A DNA stretch of 64,000 nucleotides from Paenibacillus beijingensis (GTDB lineage Bacteria > Bacillota > Bacilli > Paenibacillales > Paenibacillaceae), in NCBI RefSeq assembly GCF_000961095.1, contig NZ_CP011058.1, positions 372,001-436,000 on the forward strand. The letters are read 5' to 3'. The position numbers and the translations under genes were made by a program. Positions 1 to 7,844 of this stretch are shown piece after piece (the stretch's first letter is position 1; every line of letters begins with the position of its first letter). Under the pieces are notes generated by a model. The model searched no databases. It saw only the letters and a list, made by a program, of their open reading frames with translations, and was not told where the DNA came from.

Positions 1-288
1 ATAGTAAGAACCGGAAAACGTCCGGTATGCGGGAGGCATCCAAATGTCGGTGATCCCCCAGTCTTTCAGCTTCGCGCTATTTTTGCCCAATATGTTATAC
101 ATATTTTTTTCGTAGGGCTGATACAGGCTGAAGCTTTGGAAAATAACATGCTTGTCAAGCTCGGCGTTCGAAACGAATCCTTTCGCATTGCTTTCCGCCG
201 CATTGGCCGGAGCCACGCCTGCAATGGCCGTTCCCGCCAGCAGACTAAGACTTAAACTCACCTTCATCCAGTTGTTTCTAAGCGTCAT
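1..288 (-). CDS. Secreted alpha-amylase-like protein, N-terminal fragment
   Basis: Only the first 96 codons lie in the window; the gene runs off the left edge. The start is ATG at 288 with AGGAG about 10 bases upstream. A typical signal peptide (basic MTLRNNWMK, a hydrophobic stretch, then ANA-AES) is followed by a segment reading HVIFQSFSLYQPYEKNMY and then WGITDIWMPPAYR. The second segment matches the first strand-helix of GH13 alpha-amylases, where a glycine-isoleucine-threonine-aspartate turn leads to a tryptophan and PPAY. The protein is therefore expected to be an exported starch- or maltodextrin-degrading enzyme, but the catalytic residues are outside the window. A candidate sigma-A promoter and CcpA site lie upstream. 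Confidence 0.8.
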   Translation of the reverse strand, partial: MTLRNNWMKVSLSLSLLAGTAIAGVAPANAAESNAKGFVSNAELDKHVIFQSFSLYQPYEKNMYNILGKNSAKLKDWGITDIWMPPAYRTFSGSYY

Positions 289-349
289 GTACTGTCCCCA
301 CTCCTGTTACAATCAATTGCGCTGAATTTGTTAGGATGCGCTAAGCGTA

Positions 350-378
350 TTATTATTTTTCTTGAAACCATTTGTCAC
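350..378 (-). promoter_or_regulatory. Candidate sigma-A promoter of the amylase-like gene
   Basis: On the minus strand GTGACA (373-378) and TAATAA (350-355) are separated by 17 bases and point toward the amylase start at 288. The -35 is one base off consensus. The assignment rests on sequence only. Confidence 0.5.
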
Positions 379-388
379 TGTAAGTAAA

Positions 389-402
389 TGTAATCGGTTT
401 TA
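389..402. promoter_or_regulatory. Candidate CcpA catabolite-responsive element
   Basis: The 14-mer TGTAATCGGTTTTA matches the cre consensus TGWAANCGNTNWCA at every fixed position but one. It sits just upstream of the predicted -35 of the amylase-like gene. Amylases in Bacillales are classical CcpA targets, so catabolite control is a reasonable inference. Confidence 0.4.
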
Positions 403-604
403 TGGTTCCAGCGACATGTTGACATGATTAATTAAGTAATGTATGCGCTTTATTTTATTTTGAAAACGTATTAAATCATGACTGAAATTAAAACCTAGTA
501 ACTATTTTGCAAAAAATATTGAATAACTATCACTAAATTTTTATAAAAAAAGGAGCGAAGGTGTAATATTTTTTGAAAAAAGGAGATAAGGTGTCCTATA
601 TTAA
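403..604. other. AT-rich intergenic region with a short direct repeat
   Basis: No gene is visible. Near 548-600 an AAAAAAGGAG...AAGGTGT block occurs twice, about 35 bases apart. The rest is AT-rich spacer between the amylase regulatory region and the HxlR terminator. Confidence 0.4.
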
Positions 605-635
605 GAAAAAAAGGACCTGAGCGGTCCTTTTTTTC
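605..635. terminator. Bidirectional intrinsic terminator
   Basis: The inverted repeat AAGGACC / GGTCCTT has a TGAGC loop and is flanked by A and T runs on both sides. It closes the leftward nitroreductase-hxlR operon. Confidence 0.8.
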
Positions 636-655
636 AAAAAAATATTCAAAAAATA

Positions 656-1039
656 CTATTTTGAGATACTATCCCGGTCATATGCCACCCTTGCCTGTTC
701 GACCTGGGAATAATAGTCGGTTGTCCATTGCTGCAGCCGGCGCAGGTGGGGAATGAGCGTGTCGCCGAGCGGGGTCAGCTCATATTCGACGATCGGGGGA
801 ACGGACGGATATACGTCGCGCTTGACGAGCCCGTCCCGTTCCAGCTGGCGGAACGTTTGAGTCAGCATTTTCTGGGAGATGCCCTCAATGCGCTTTCGGA
901 CCTCCCCGTATCGCATGCGTCCGTCCTGCAGCGCATAAATGACAAGAACGGTCCATTTGCTGGAAATAATCTCGAGCAACCGCCGGTAACCACATGCCGA
1001 AACCGAAATATCGGACTTGTAAACCGCAGTCTTTGTCAT
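656..1039 (-). CDS. HxlR-family transcriptional regulator
   Basis: A 127-residue winged-helix protein of the HxlR (DUF24) family. The core reads SSKWTVLVIYALQDGRMRYG, then GISQKMLTQTFRQLERDGLV for the recognition helix, and YELTPLG in the wing, all family hallmarks. One cysteine (SACGYRR) sits at the N-terminal position that is redox- or electrophile-sensitive in YodB and HypR relatives; a sensing role here is inference. The ATG at 1039 is chosen because AGGAGG precedes it by six bases; longer forms lack a good site. The gene follows the nitroreductase gene and is probably its co-transcribed repressor, acting at the dyad at 1828-1850. Confidence 0.85.
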   Translation of the reverse strand: MTKTAVYKSDISVSACGYRRLLEIISSKWTVLVIYALQDGRMRYGEVRKRIEGISQKMLTQTFRQLERDGLVKRDVYPSVPPIVEYELTPLGDTLIPHLRRLQQWTTDYYSQVEQARVAYDRDSISK

Positions 1040-1101
1040 GATATCCTCCTGTTCACGCTTTTTGATAAGCAAAAGAAGAATGTCATAGAGCAAAAATCCG
1101 G

Positions 1102-1752
1102 TTATTTGGCTCCAAATTGGTTCCAATACGTAATATCTGCAACATCGAGACGGACGGTCGGATGACCCGGCTCCGCCGCTTTGCCTACGGCAATCAGCAT
1201 GACATTGGCATAGCGGTCGGTAATACCCATCAGCTCGCGGAACTGCTCCACATTGTAACCCGCCATCGGAACGGTATCGAAGCCTTTCGCTTTCGCCGCC
1301 AGCATCAGCTGCATCGAAACAAGGCCGCCGTCGATAAGCGCCGCATTGCGGATCGCTTCCGGTTCGCGCTTTCCGTAAAATTTTACCGAATTATCGACAA
1401 GCTTGTCGCGGGTTTCCTGGTTCATATAGCCCGCTGCTACAGCTTTGTCATAGATACGTCCCGCTTCTTTGTACGCTTCGAGATCGGCCAATACCGCGAT
1501 CACGGCGGAGGCCGTCACAACCTGCTGCTGGTTGAATGCGATCGGCAGCAGCTTCTCTTTTGTTGCCTGATCCGTAATCACAATAAAACGCCAAGGCTGG
1601 AGATTGCTCCCGGACGGCGCCAGCACCGCATCGGCAAGCAGATCTTCCAATTCGGCTTGGCTCATTTTATACGAAGCATCGTATTTGCGAACGGAACGGC
1701 GCTCGCGGATTACCGTGCCGAAATCGGCACTGATCGTTTTGTTAAGTTCCAC
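1102..1752 (-). CDS. Nitroreductase-family FMN oxidoreductase
   Basis: A 216-residue protein with the nitroreductase signature: an RRSVRKYD N-terminal FMN-phosphate motif, LAPSGSNLQPWRFIVI, and a C-terminal MLIAVGKAAEPGHP segment. Family members use NAD(P)H to reduce nitroaromatics, quinones or related electrophiles as FMN homodimers. A GTG at 1752 is preferred because GAAGGAG lies eight bases upstream; the ATG at 1776 has none. It is the first gene of a two-gene operon with an HxlR regulator and has a strong promoter overlapped by an inverted repeat. This arrangement is typical of electrophile-inducible detoxification genes. The substrate cannot be told from sequence. Confidence 0.88.
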   Translation of the reverse strand: MELNKTISADFGTVIRERRSVRKYDASYKMSQAELEDLLADAVLAPSGSNLQPWRFIVITDQATKEKLLPIAFNQQQVVTASAVIAVLADLEAYKEAGRIYDKAVAAGYMNQETRDKLVDNSVKFYGKREPEAIRNAALIDGGLVSMQLMLAAKAKGFDTVPMAGYNVEQFRELMGITDRYANVMLIAVGKAAEPGHPTVRLDVADITYWNQFGAK

Positions 1753-1827
1753 AGTATCCACTCCTTCTCTAGCCATCCAAGTGAAATTTCATCTCTCTTT
1801 CGGCTGCCGGAAACGGCTCGCCGATAA

Positions 1828-1850
1828 ACTGTACACTTTATAAGTACAGT
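1828..1850. promoter_or_regulatory. Operator-like dyad for the HxlR regulator
   Basis: Perfect 7-base arms ACTGTAC / GTACAGT are separated by nine bases and overlap the -10 of the nitroreductase promoter. HxlR-family proteins bind similar GTAC-type dyads. Occupancy would block RNA polymerase. Confidence 0.6.
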
Positions 1851-1877
1851 ATAATCCCGCTTAAAAGAAGCTGTCAA
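1848..1877 (-). promoter_or_regulatory. Sigma-A promoter of nitroreductase-hxlR
   Basis: TTGACA (1872-1877) and TATACT (1848-1853) on the minus strand are 18 bases apart, about 100 bases before the GTG start. The -10 is embedded in the dyad at 1828-1850. Confidence 0.75.
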
Positions 1878-2002
1878 TCCGCCCCCGCGGGCAGCCAAAT
1901 CAGCTTCCGTCGCTTTTCGATCAGCCACAACAAACGTCCCGGCATGGCCTGACCTCTAGCCAAGCAGCGGGGACGTTATAAGCGCCTGCTTTATGAAGCG
2001 TT

Positions 2003-2632
2003 CTACTCCAGTCCGTGCTCCTCGCGGATTTTGTACAAGCCTTGAACGAGCGGGTCCGCCGGGTCGCGGTTTAACAAATAAAGCGTCAGCAAAAAATGAA
2101 ACGGCATCGCGCACACATTGTTGCCTTCCTTAATCGACGGGAAACCCGCCTCGAGTACGGGTCCGGCCTGTTCATGAATATCCAGGTCCACATACACCTG
2201 CTCGGGCGCGAACTCTTCCCGCAGCGCGCCGGCGCAGTGCGGCACGATATGTCCGTCAAACAGCTGCTTCGCCTCATCCTCCGATTGGGGAGGCTGCGGC
2301 AGCGGCCGGCTCTCTCCGCCCCTCATCAGCTCCACATAAAACGACGATAACCATTCGCCGGCGTCCCCGCCGCCTCTATATTTTTCGAGCAGCTCGTTGA
2401 TAAAAAATCCGCACGAATAAATATGTCCCGCTTGATCCGTCAATTGGAAAGCGTATAACGGCCCGTAGTTGCCATTGTTTATGATCTGTCCCTCTACGCT
2501 ATAATTCTCAAATTCCGCCTGCAGCGTCTGCATCGTGCGCTGGTAAACGCCGAGAATGATCTGCTTGGCTTCCTCTTCCCGATTTGCGTTCTCCTGTTTT
2601 TGTTCTTCCGTCAAATTGTTGTCCGTGGTCAT
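2003..2632 (-). CDS. Hypothetical protein, function unknown
   Basis: A 209-residue soluble, acidic protein that I do not recognise. It opens with a glutamate/glutamine-rich helix (TEEQKQENANREEEAKQ) and has no signal peptide, membrane segment or obvious catalytic motif. The ATG at 2632 is preferred over 2659 because GGAAGGAGG precedes it by seven bases. It lies 61 bases downstream of a secreted transglutaminase-like gene on the same strand, so the two may be co-transcribed, but nothing else links them. Confidence 0.7.
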   Translation of the reverse strand: MTTDNNLTEEQKQENANREEEAKQIILGVYQRTMQTLQAEFENYSVEGQIINNGNYGPLYAFQLTDQAGHIYSCGFFINELLEKYRGGGDAGEWLSSFYVELMRGGESRPLPQPPQSEDEAKQLFDGHIVPHCAGALREEFAPEQVYVDLDIHEQAGPVLEAGFPSIKEGNNVCAMPFHFLLTLYLLNRDPADPLVQGLYKIREEHGLE

Positions 2633-2693
2633 CGGCGGACCTCCTTCCCTGATGTCCATCTTACCATTCCGGGAGGCCCAGTGCTACCTGATG

Positions 2694-3521
2694 TTATGCG
2701 GACGGATAATCGGCTCTGTTCCAGCGGTGATCCAAGGCGATCATTGCATCGCTCAAATTGTAATAACTGTACCGGTTCCAGTCGTATTCCGTGTCGTCAA
2801 GCGTGACATCGACATGAACCCATTTGCCGTCCAGCTTTACGAGATTCCACACATGCAGCGTGCCGAGATAGTCTCCATAAACGATGCGGCTTTCCAGCCC
2901 CGCTTCCTTGAGCATCCGGTAGGTCAGCAGCGCGTAGCCTTGGCACACCGTCTTGTAAGGCTGGACCAGACCGGCGTATGCGGAATGATTCTCCAGCGTC
3001 TCGTCGTAGGTTACATTGTCGATCACCCAGTCGTGGATCGCTTTTACTTTATCGGCATCGGACATTCTTGGCTTCACCAGGCTTGCCACGACCCGCTTAG
3101 CCGTTTGTTGTACGTATTCGCTTTGCTCCGTCGTCTCCCAGTACTCGATATTATAGGTAATAAGTGCCGACCAGCCCGTAGTCGTCCAGCTCCAGCTGAT
3201 TTTCTTCTCGACGAAACGAAGATAGTCGTCTTTCATGACAATTTGCTTGAACACATCTTTCAGCTTGCTTCCGATATCGCTTGTATTGGAATTCAACTGG
3301 ATGGTGACAGACGTCCCATGCCCGTTTGCCATTACTCCGTGTACAATGTCGGCAACTTCTTCATACGAAAATGCGGTATAGTAACCGCCTGACTTATAAA
3401 TCGTTGAATTATTTATATCGGCTGCATAAGCTTTCCCGCCAATACCGCCTGCCGCTGTGCCAAACAGAAGTAAGACCGCTACCGCCAGTGGAAATACCAT
3501 TTTGCGAAAATAGTTCTTCAT
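2694..3521 (-). CDS. Secreted transglutaminase-like domain protein
   Basis: A 275-residue exported protein. A Sec signal peptide (MKNYFRKMVFPLAVAVLLLF, ending near AYA-AD) precedes a domain that carries the transglutaminase-like triad: cysteine in KTVCQGYALL, histidine in GTLHVWNLVKL, and aspartate in KWVHVDVTLDD. Such domains act as cysteine proteases or peptide-modifying enzymes, often at the cell wall. The middle section (VKAIHDWVIDNVTYDE) is the usual helical lead-in. The RBS AGGAGG lies ten bases before ATG 3521. The mRNA has a leader with several hairpins. Its physiological substrate is unknown. Confidence 0.85.
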   Translation of the reverse strand: MKNYFRKMVFPLAVAVLLLFGTAAGGIGGKAYAADINNSTIYKSGGYYTAFSYEEVADIVHGVMANGHGTSVTIQLNSNTSDIGSKLKDVFKQIVMKDDYLRFVEKKISWSWTTTGWSALITYNIEYWETTEQSEYVQQTAKRVVASLVKPRMSDADKVKAIHDWVIDNVTYDETLENHSAYAGLVQPYKTVCQGYALLTYRMLKEAGLESRIVYGDYLGTLHVWNLVKLDGKWVHVDVTLDDTEYDWNRYSYYNLSDAMIALDHRWNRADYPSA

Positions 3522-3549
3522 GCCTATTTCTCCTCCTACGGATAGTTCC

Positions 3550-3660
3550 GATATTGATAGTTATCCCGGTTTTCAGCCGGCGAAAAAGGTGACCTCACCT
3601 GGTTTACGCGCCTTTTGAACTGGGCCTATTACTCTATCTTTCGGATGAGAGAGGACAATA
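3550..3660 (-). promoter_or_regulatory. Structured leader upstream of the transglutaminase-like gene
   Basis: Read on the minus strand, this leader holds an AGGTGA/TCACCT hairpin enclosed by GGCG/CGCC, then a CCGG/CCGG hairpin, then GGATA/TATCC repeats just before the RBS. The layout looks like a folded regulatory leader. I could not match it to a riboswitch family: the GEMM cores GCAAAGCC and GGGCAAACC are absent. Confidence 0.3.
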
Positions 3661-3824
3661 GTTTAGTCGTTTTGAATAAATTTTTTGTCGAATTCGACTA
3701 TTTTTTTCGCAATATGAATTGAAAGCGGTCTTTTTTTCCTATAACACAATCGGCTTGGAGGCTCAGTGACAAAATTCACAAACACCCGGAAGCTACAGGC
3801 CATTTTTCCCATAAAAAGAGCAAA
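3661..3824. other. Intergenic stretch
   Basis: AT-rich spacer between the transglutaminase leader and the merR terminator. It probably carries the leftward transglutaminase promoter, but I see no convincing -35/-10 pair and no gene. Confidence 0.35.
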
Positions 3825-3849
3825 GGACCGTCCCCTAAGGGAACGGCCC
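3825..3849 (-). terminator. Intrinsic terminator after the merR-type gene
   Basis: A GC-rich hairpin with arms GGACCGTCCC and GGGAACGGCCC (G-U pairs allowed) is followed on the minus strand by a T-rich stretch, 15 bases after the stop codon. Confidence 0.7.
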
Positions 3850-3863
3850 GCGATGTAATCAAG

Positions 3864-4787
3864 TTATAGAATTAACAACCCGTTGTCGATGTACGAGACG
3901 TTAAAATCATGCTGCAGCCGATGCAGAGTTTCCTGGTAGCTGCGATAATCTGCGCTGAGGATGCTGATGTTATGCACAAAAACCTCGTAGAAACGGTTTT
4001 TATCCAAACGAATCTTGATTTCCTTCGTGATCCAGATCTGTTCTTTGGCAAAAGGAACGGCGGCGAAGGCAGCGGTAATGTTGCGGAACTCGTCTTTCAA
4101 CTGCTCATATTGCCGCTCGTCGGGCGAGACGAATTTTCGCAGCTGCTCATGATACAGCTCGACGAGCTGTTCGATTTCTTGATCAGACAACAAGTCCATC
4201 TGCTGCACAAGCGTTTTGGGAAGGTCAATTTCCTCAAGCCCGTCCAAATATTCCACTATTTCCGCCCAAGCTTGTTCCATGCTGTCCCCCATAATCGGTT
4301 CGTTCAAAAAGACGCCGAAATGCAAAGCCATTACTCTCCCGAATGTGCCGGGAAACAGCTCGAACAGCTTTCTCGCCATATAACCCGATCTCTGTTTCAT
4401 CTCGGATTCGAGATCGTCCGAATAGCTCTTCGCTAAACCGGCCAGCTCTATAAAGCAGGGCGATCGGTTTGGATGGCCATTTAATAGCGAAGAAATGTTC
4501 TCTTTTATCCGCTGCAGTCTTTCCAAAGACGCGCTCACTCTGGATAGCTGTTCCTCCAAAACGGTTTTCGTCAACGCTTGGCCGTAAAGCACCTTTTTGA
4601 TTTCATCGACGGGGATGTCCAATTGACGGAGCAGCCGGATGGATAAAAGTTTGTTTACATCTTCGTCCGTATAATGCCGGTAATGATTGGACGTTTCGGT
4701 TTGCGGGTGGAGAAGCCCTTCCTTTTCATAATAATAAATGGCTTTGCGGGTCAGTCTGGTCTTTCCCATAACCTCATTTATTTTCAT
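3864..4787 (-). CDS. MerR-family transcriptional regulator
   Basis: A 307-residue protein with an N-terminal MerR winged helix (MKINEVMGKTRLTRKAIYYYE, then HYRHYTDEDV and LRQLDIPVDEIKKVL) and a dimerisation helix (residues about 80-115). A roughly 180-residue C-terminal ligand domain follows that I cannot assign to a known subtype. No metal-binding cysteine cluster is seen, so a small-organic-molecule sensor is more likely than a metal sensor. The ATG at 4787 is chosen because AGGAGG lies seven bases upstream. Its own promoter has the elongated 19-base spacer with a central palindrome that MerR proteins untwist, so autoregulation is likely. Confidence 0.85.
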   Translation of the reverse strand: MKINEVMGKTRLTRKAIYYYEKEGLLHPQTETSNHYRHYTDEDVNKLLSIRLLRQLDIPVDEIKKVLYGQALTKTVLEEQLSRVSASLERLQRIKENISSLLNGHPNRSPCFIELAGLAKSYSDDLESEMKQRSGYMARKLFELFPGTFGRVMALHFGVFLNEPIMGDSMEQAWAEIVEYLDGLEEIDLPKTLVQQMDLLSDQEIEQLVELYHEQLRKFVSPDERQYEQLKDEFRNITAAFAAVPFAKEQIWITKEIKIRLDKNRFYEVFVHNISILSADYRSYQETLHRLQHDFNVSYIDNGLLIL

Positions 4788-4846
4788 TTTCTTTCCTCCT
4801 ACAGTTTTTGCGAAGCAAAAACACTTCGAAAGCATAAGCTTAGTTG

Positions 4847-4877
4847 ACTGTACACGTTTCCCCGGGGGAAGAGTCAA
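4847..4877 (-). promoter_or_regulatory. MerR-type promoter with 19-bp spacer and central dyad
   Basis: TTGACT (4872-4877) and TACAGT (4847-4852) on the minus strand are 19 bases apart. The spacer contains the palindrome TTTCCCCGGGGGAAG (4857-4871), centred between the two hexamers. This geometry is diagnostic of promoters activated by MerR-family proteins. Confidence 0.8.
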
Positions 4878-5017
4878 GGATTTTATTCCATTTCAGCAGG
4901 CCCATTACGTGCTGATACGCTTCAGGATTATATCCGGCCTGATTATAAACCTGCGATACGGGTTATTGAGAAACAGGACGACAACAAGCAAATTATCATC
5001 TAAGGGAGGAATCAGAT

Positions 5018-5272
5018 ATGGCTTGGTTGTGGGCAATCATTGTAGGCGGCGTTATCGGATGGCTGGCAGGTTTGATCGTCGGACGCGACATTCCGGGCGG
5101 CATCATCGGCAATATAATCGCAGGATTTGTTGGCGCTTGGCTCGGAGCCTTTATCTTCGGCGACTTTGGTCCCGAAACAGGAGGCTTCTTCATTGTACCG
5201 GCACTTATCGGTGCCATTATCTTAATCGCAATCGTCAGCCTGATCATGCGTTCGATGCGACGAGCCTCTTAA
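5018..5272 (+). CDS. GlsB/YeaQ/YmgE-family small membrane protein
   Basis: An 84-residue, glycine-rich protein made of three predicted transmembrane helices (residues about 5-24, 27-47 and 55-77). The repeated GGVIGWLAGLIVG and GNIIAGFVGAWLG segments are the signature of the transglycosylase-associated / GlsB stress-membrane family. Members are induced by general stress in many bacteria, but their biochemical role is unsettled. GGGAGG lies upstream of the ATG, and a strong bidirectional terminator follows, so the gene appears monocistronic. Confidence 0.9.
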   Translation: MAWLWAIIVGGVIGWLAGLIVGRDIPGGIIGNIIAGFVGAWLGAFIFGDFGPETGGFFIVPALIGAIILIAIVSLIMRSMRRAS

Positions 5273-5303
5273 ACAGACAGCTTGACAAAGTGAAAAATAA
5301 GGC

Positions 5304-5346
5304 AAAAATACCGGACCGCTTTCCTATCAAGCGGTCCGGTATTTTT
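5304..5346. terminator. Strong intrinsic terminator after glsB-like gene
   Basis: A perfect 16-base inverted repeat (ATACCGGACCGC / GCGGTCCGGTAT plus flanking A and T runs) with an 11-base loop. It can act in both directions. Confidence 0.9.
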
Positions 5347-5453
5347 GTGTCCTTTCGCCCGTCGGTCCAGCGCAAGCCCCCCTCGAACGGGATTCGGCTG
5401 GCGGACGAACCGGCGAGCGCCTTAAAGCGCCTGCCGGTTATGTATCCGTAGCG

Positions 5454-5939
5454 CTAACCGCCCCATTCCCCGTGTACAAGCATGGCAGCCACTTTTTCCA
5501 GCGACTCCTTCTGCTTCTCGTACTGCTGCTGCGTAATTTTTCCTTGCGCAAGCTCGATATTAAGCTGCTCCGTAAACTTACCGGCTACCGTACGGACGAC
5601 GGTGCTGCCGGCAACGCCTTTTTCCATTGCGACTTCAGCAAGCGTATGGCCGGACATCAGCGCTTCTTTCAGCTCCGGCTTGGTGACGCCGATCACGTCG
5701 GCCGTTTCCTGCGAGCGTATGGCGGCGCCGCTGCCTTCGCCCGCTTTCAAATCCCGGACGGCGTGGGCCGCCGCGGCGGCGCTGGCCGCAGATTTCATCC
5801 CTGCAGGGCCGGACATCGTCAACGTTAACGCCAGCGCGCTGGCCGTCCACATTTTTACGCTTCGTGAACGTTTCAGAGACGTTTGCCCTGCCGGCATCCG
5901 TGAGCGATTGGAGGTTTGATAAGAAAATTGCCGATCCAT
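5454..5939 (-). CDS. Exported hypothetical protein with helical C-terminal domain
   Basis: A 161-residue protein with a long signal-peptide-like N-terminus (basic RSRSVKMW, then ASALALTLTMSGPAGM and an alanine-rich stretch). The rest is helical: a VTKPELKEALMSGHTLAEVAMEKGV-like block and a second block containing GKITQQQYEKQKESLEK. The two-block pattern (leucine-rich helix, GxTLAEVA, then AQGKITxxQ) recurs in small exported Firmicute proteins of unknown function. The start at 5939 is preferred over 5972 on spacing, but the RBS is weak. No function is claimed. Confidence 0.65.
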   Translation of the reverse strand: MDRQFSYQTSNRSRMPAGQTSLKRSRSVKMWTASALALTLTMSGPAGMKSAASAAAAAHAVRDLKAGEGSGAAIRSQETADVIGVTKPELKEALMSGHTLAEVAMEKGVAGSTVVRTVAGKFTEQLNIELAQGKITQQQYEKQKESLEKVAAMLVHGEWGG

Positions 5940-6053
5940 TGAAATCCCGCCTTTCGTGTTGTAACGGTTCATAGGACCAGCTTAGACGACGAGTATGAGC
6001 AATTCCGTAAAAAGAGCTTAAATTGCCGTTAAAAAAAAGTGACAATCCCGCAT

Positions 6054-6488
6054 TCATTCATTAGCGAACTTCATCTTTCCGATATGGCGAAACAGGATGT
6101 AGCCGATTAGTGCGCCGAACGTATTCAAAATAATATCGTCAACGTCAAAGCTGCCCCGCTTCAGAACAAGCTGCATCAGCTCCACAATTGCAATAGCGGG
6201 TACAAATACGGACAGAAAGCGGGATAACGTAACCCTTGGCAGCATAACCGCGGCAGCCCCAAACGGGACGAATACCGCAATATTGCCGATTATATTAACC
6301 AGCCAGACATGAAGCCGAAAGTGATCCGCATGATTGAAATAAAGCTTGATGGTGTGGAAGGGGATCACATTATAATGGTATCCGCCATTATGAACAACGC
6401 TGCGACCGAAGCCGACGAACATCCAATAGAACAGCAAAGCGGAATAAACCGCCATCAACAGCGCAGCCAGCGCTCGGAGCAATTTCAA
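6054..6488 (-). CDS. VanZ-family membrane protein
   Basis: A predicted four-helix membrane protein of 144 residues, or 161 if the upstream TTG at 6539 is used. VanZ family features are the IPFHTI segment after the first helix, the NIIGNIAVFVPFG motif, and the acidic loop SFDVDDIILNTFGALIGY. VanZ of the VanA cluster gives low teicoplanin resistance, but most family members have unknown roles. I favour the TTG at 6488 because GGAGGTGA lies eight bases upstream; the 6539 TTG has only GGGAG four bases away. It is divergent from the M20 gene. Confidence 0.8.
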   Translation of the reverse strand: MKLLRALAALLMAVYSALLFYWMFVGFGRSVVHNGGYHYNVIPFHTIKLYFNHADHFRLHVWLVNIIGNIAVFVPFGAAAVMLPRVTLSRFLSVFVPAIAIVELMQLVLKRGSFDVDDIILNTFGALIGYILFRHIGKMKFANE

Positions 6489-6667
6489 GGCAAGCGTCAC
6501 CTCCACGTTTACTTTACTCTCTTCGGTTTGCTGATTCAAGCTGCTCCCATTTCTTATCAGTATATTTGCTTCAGTGAAAAATTATTTTCCCGCTATTAAG
6601 AGAGGGGCATTCCGTTGCCGTTTGCGGTACAATTGTACCATCATCTTCAATAGGAGGCCGGAGCTTC

Positions 6668-7843
6668 ATGCATCGAACCAAAACCACTCTATACGATACG
6701 ATTGACCGACACAGCAGCAGCTGGAAGCAAATAGCGCTCCAGATCGGCAGCAATCCCGAGCTGGGCAGCGAAGAATACCGCTCTTCCGCCCTTCTCGCCG
6801 ATGAGCTGCAGCGGCACGGCTTCCAAGTGGAACGCGGAACGCTGGGCATCCAGACCGCTTTTATCGGAATATACGATTCAGGCAAACCCGGGCCTGCGGC
6901 CGCGTTTTTATGCGAATACGACGCGCTTCCCGACCTTGGCCACGCCTGCGGGCACCACCTGATCGGCACGATGGGCATCGCGGCGGCGATCGGATTGAAA
7001 TCCGTCATCGGGGATACCGGCGGCTCCATTCGCGTGTACGGCACTCCCGCCGAAGAAACGAAAGGGGCGAAGGTGCCAATGAGCGAAGCGGGGCTGTTCG
7101 ACGACTGCGGGTTCGCGCTGATGGCCCACCCCTATTATGTTCATGAAAAATCAAGCAGCTCGCTGGCGCTTGATGCGCTGCAGGTTCAATTTTACGGCCG
7201 TTCGGCCCATGCCGCCGCCAATCCGCATCAAGGCATCAACGCACTCGACGCCGTCATCCAGCTGTTTAATTCCATCAACGCCCTGCGCCAGCAGACGCGC
7301 AGCGACGCACGCATTCACGGCATCATCGACCACGGCGGCAGCGCGCCCAACATCATTCCGGACTATGCGTCGGCCAAGTTCTACATCCGTTCGGCAAACC
7401 GGGCCTACACGGATGAATTGACTGCCAAGGTGATGGATTGCGCTAGAGGCGCCGCAATGCAGACCGGCTGCCGGCTCGAGACGAGCAATTACGAATATTC
7501 CTACGACGAGCTGCGCACCAATGAGACGCTGTCCGGGTTGTATACAGCCAATTTGCTTGAAAATGGAGTTGCCGAAGAGGAGATTCGCTCGGCAGCGGAT
7601 CACGGTTCCCTCTCTCTCGATCTCGGAAACGTGTCGCTGCGCTGTCCAAGCATTCATCCTTACCTCAAAATCACAGATGAACGCTACATGCTGCACACGG
7701 TCGAATTCCGCGATGCCGCCATGAAGGAGCAAGCGCTTGAGAGCATGATTTTCGGAGCGAAAATGCTCGCCGCCACCGCTTATGACGTGCTGGCCGACCC
7801 CAGCTTGTATGAGCAGGTCCGCAGCGAATTTAACGGGGAGTGA
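6668..7843 (+). CDS. M20D-family amidohydrolase
   Basis: A 391-residue M20 peptidase-family metallohydrolase. The metal-site motif ACGHHLIGTMGIAAA (about residues 95-109), the following GTPAEETKGAK, and a dimerisation insert beginning FYGRSAHAAANPHQGINALDA place it in the M20D group. That group includes AbgB-type p-aminobenzoyl-glutamate hydrolases and N-acyl-amino-acid amidohydrolases. It should hydrolyse an amide bond of an N-acylated amino acid in the cytoplasm, and the precise substrate is open. GGAGG lies ahead of the ATG. The stop codon is followed immediately by a palindromic element and a terminator, so it looks monocistronic. Confidence 0.88.
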   Translation: MHRTKTTLYDTIDRHSSSWKQIALQIGSNPELGSEEYRSSALLADELQRHGFQVERGTLGIQTAFIGIYDSGKPGPAAAFLCEYDALPDLGHACGHHLIGTMGIAAAIGLKSVIGDTGGSIRVYGTPAEETKGAKVPMSEAGLFDDCGFALMAHPYYVHEKSSSSLALDALQVQFYGRSAHAAANPHQGINALDAVIQLFNSINALRQQTRSDARIHGIIDHGGSAPNIIPDYASAKFYIRSANRAYTDELTAKVMDCARGAAMQTGCRLETSNYEYSYDELRTNETLSGLYTANLLENGVAEEEIRSAADHGSLSLDLGNVSLRCPSIHPYLKITDERYMLHTVEFRDAAMKEQALESMIFGAKMLAATAYDVLADPSLYEQVRSEFNGE

Positions 7844-7844
7844 A

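Noticed and set aside
1117..1827. Long plus-strand open frame opposite the nitroreductase
   Set aside because: It has no RBS, no recognisable domain and is the antisense shadow of a well-supported gene.
3550..3660. Cyclic-di-GMP (GEMM) riboswitch upstream of the transglutaminase-like gene
   Set aside because: The leader has hairpins and an AAACC segment, but the conserved GCAAAGCC core and tetraloop receptor context are missing.
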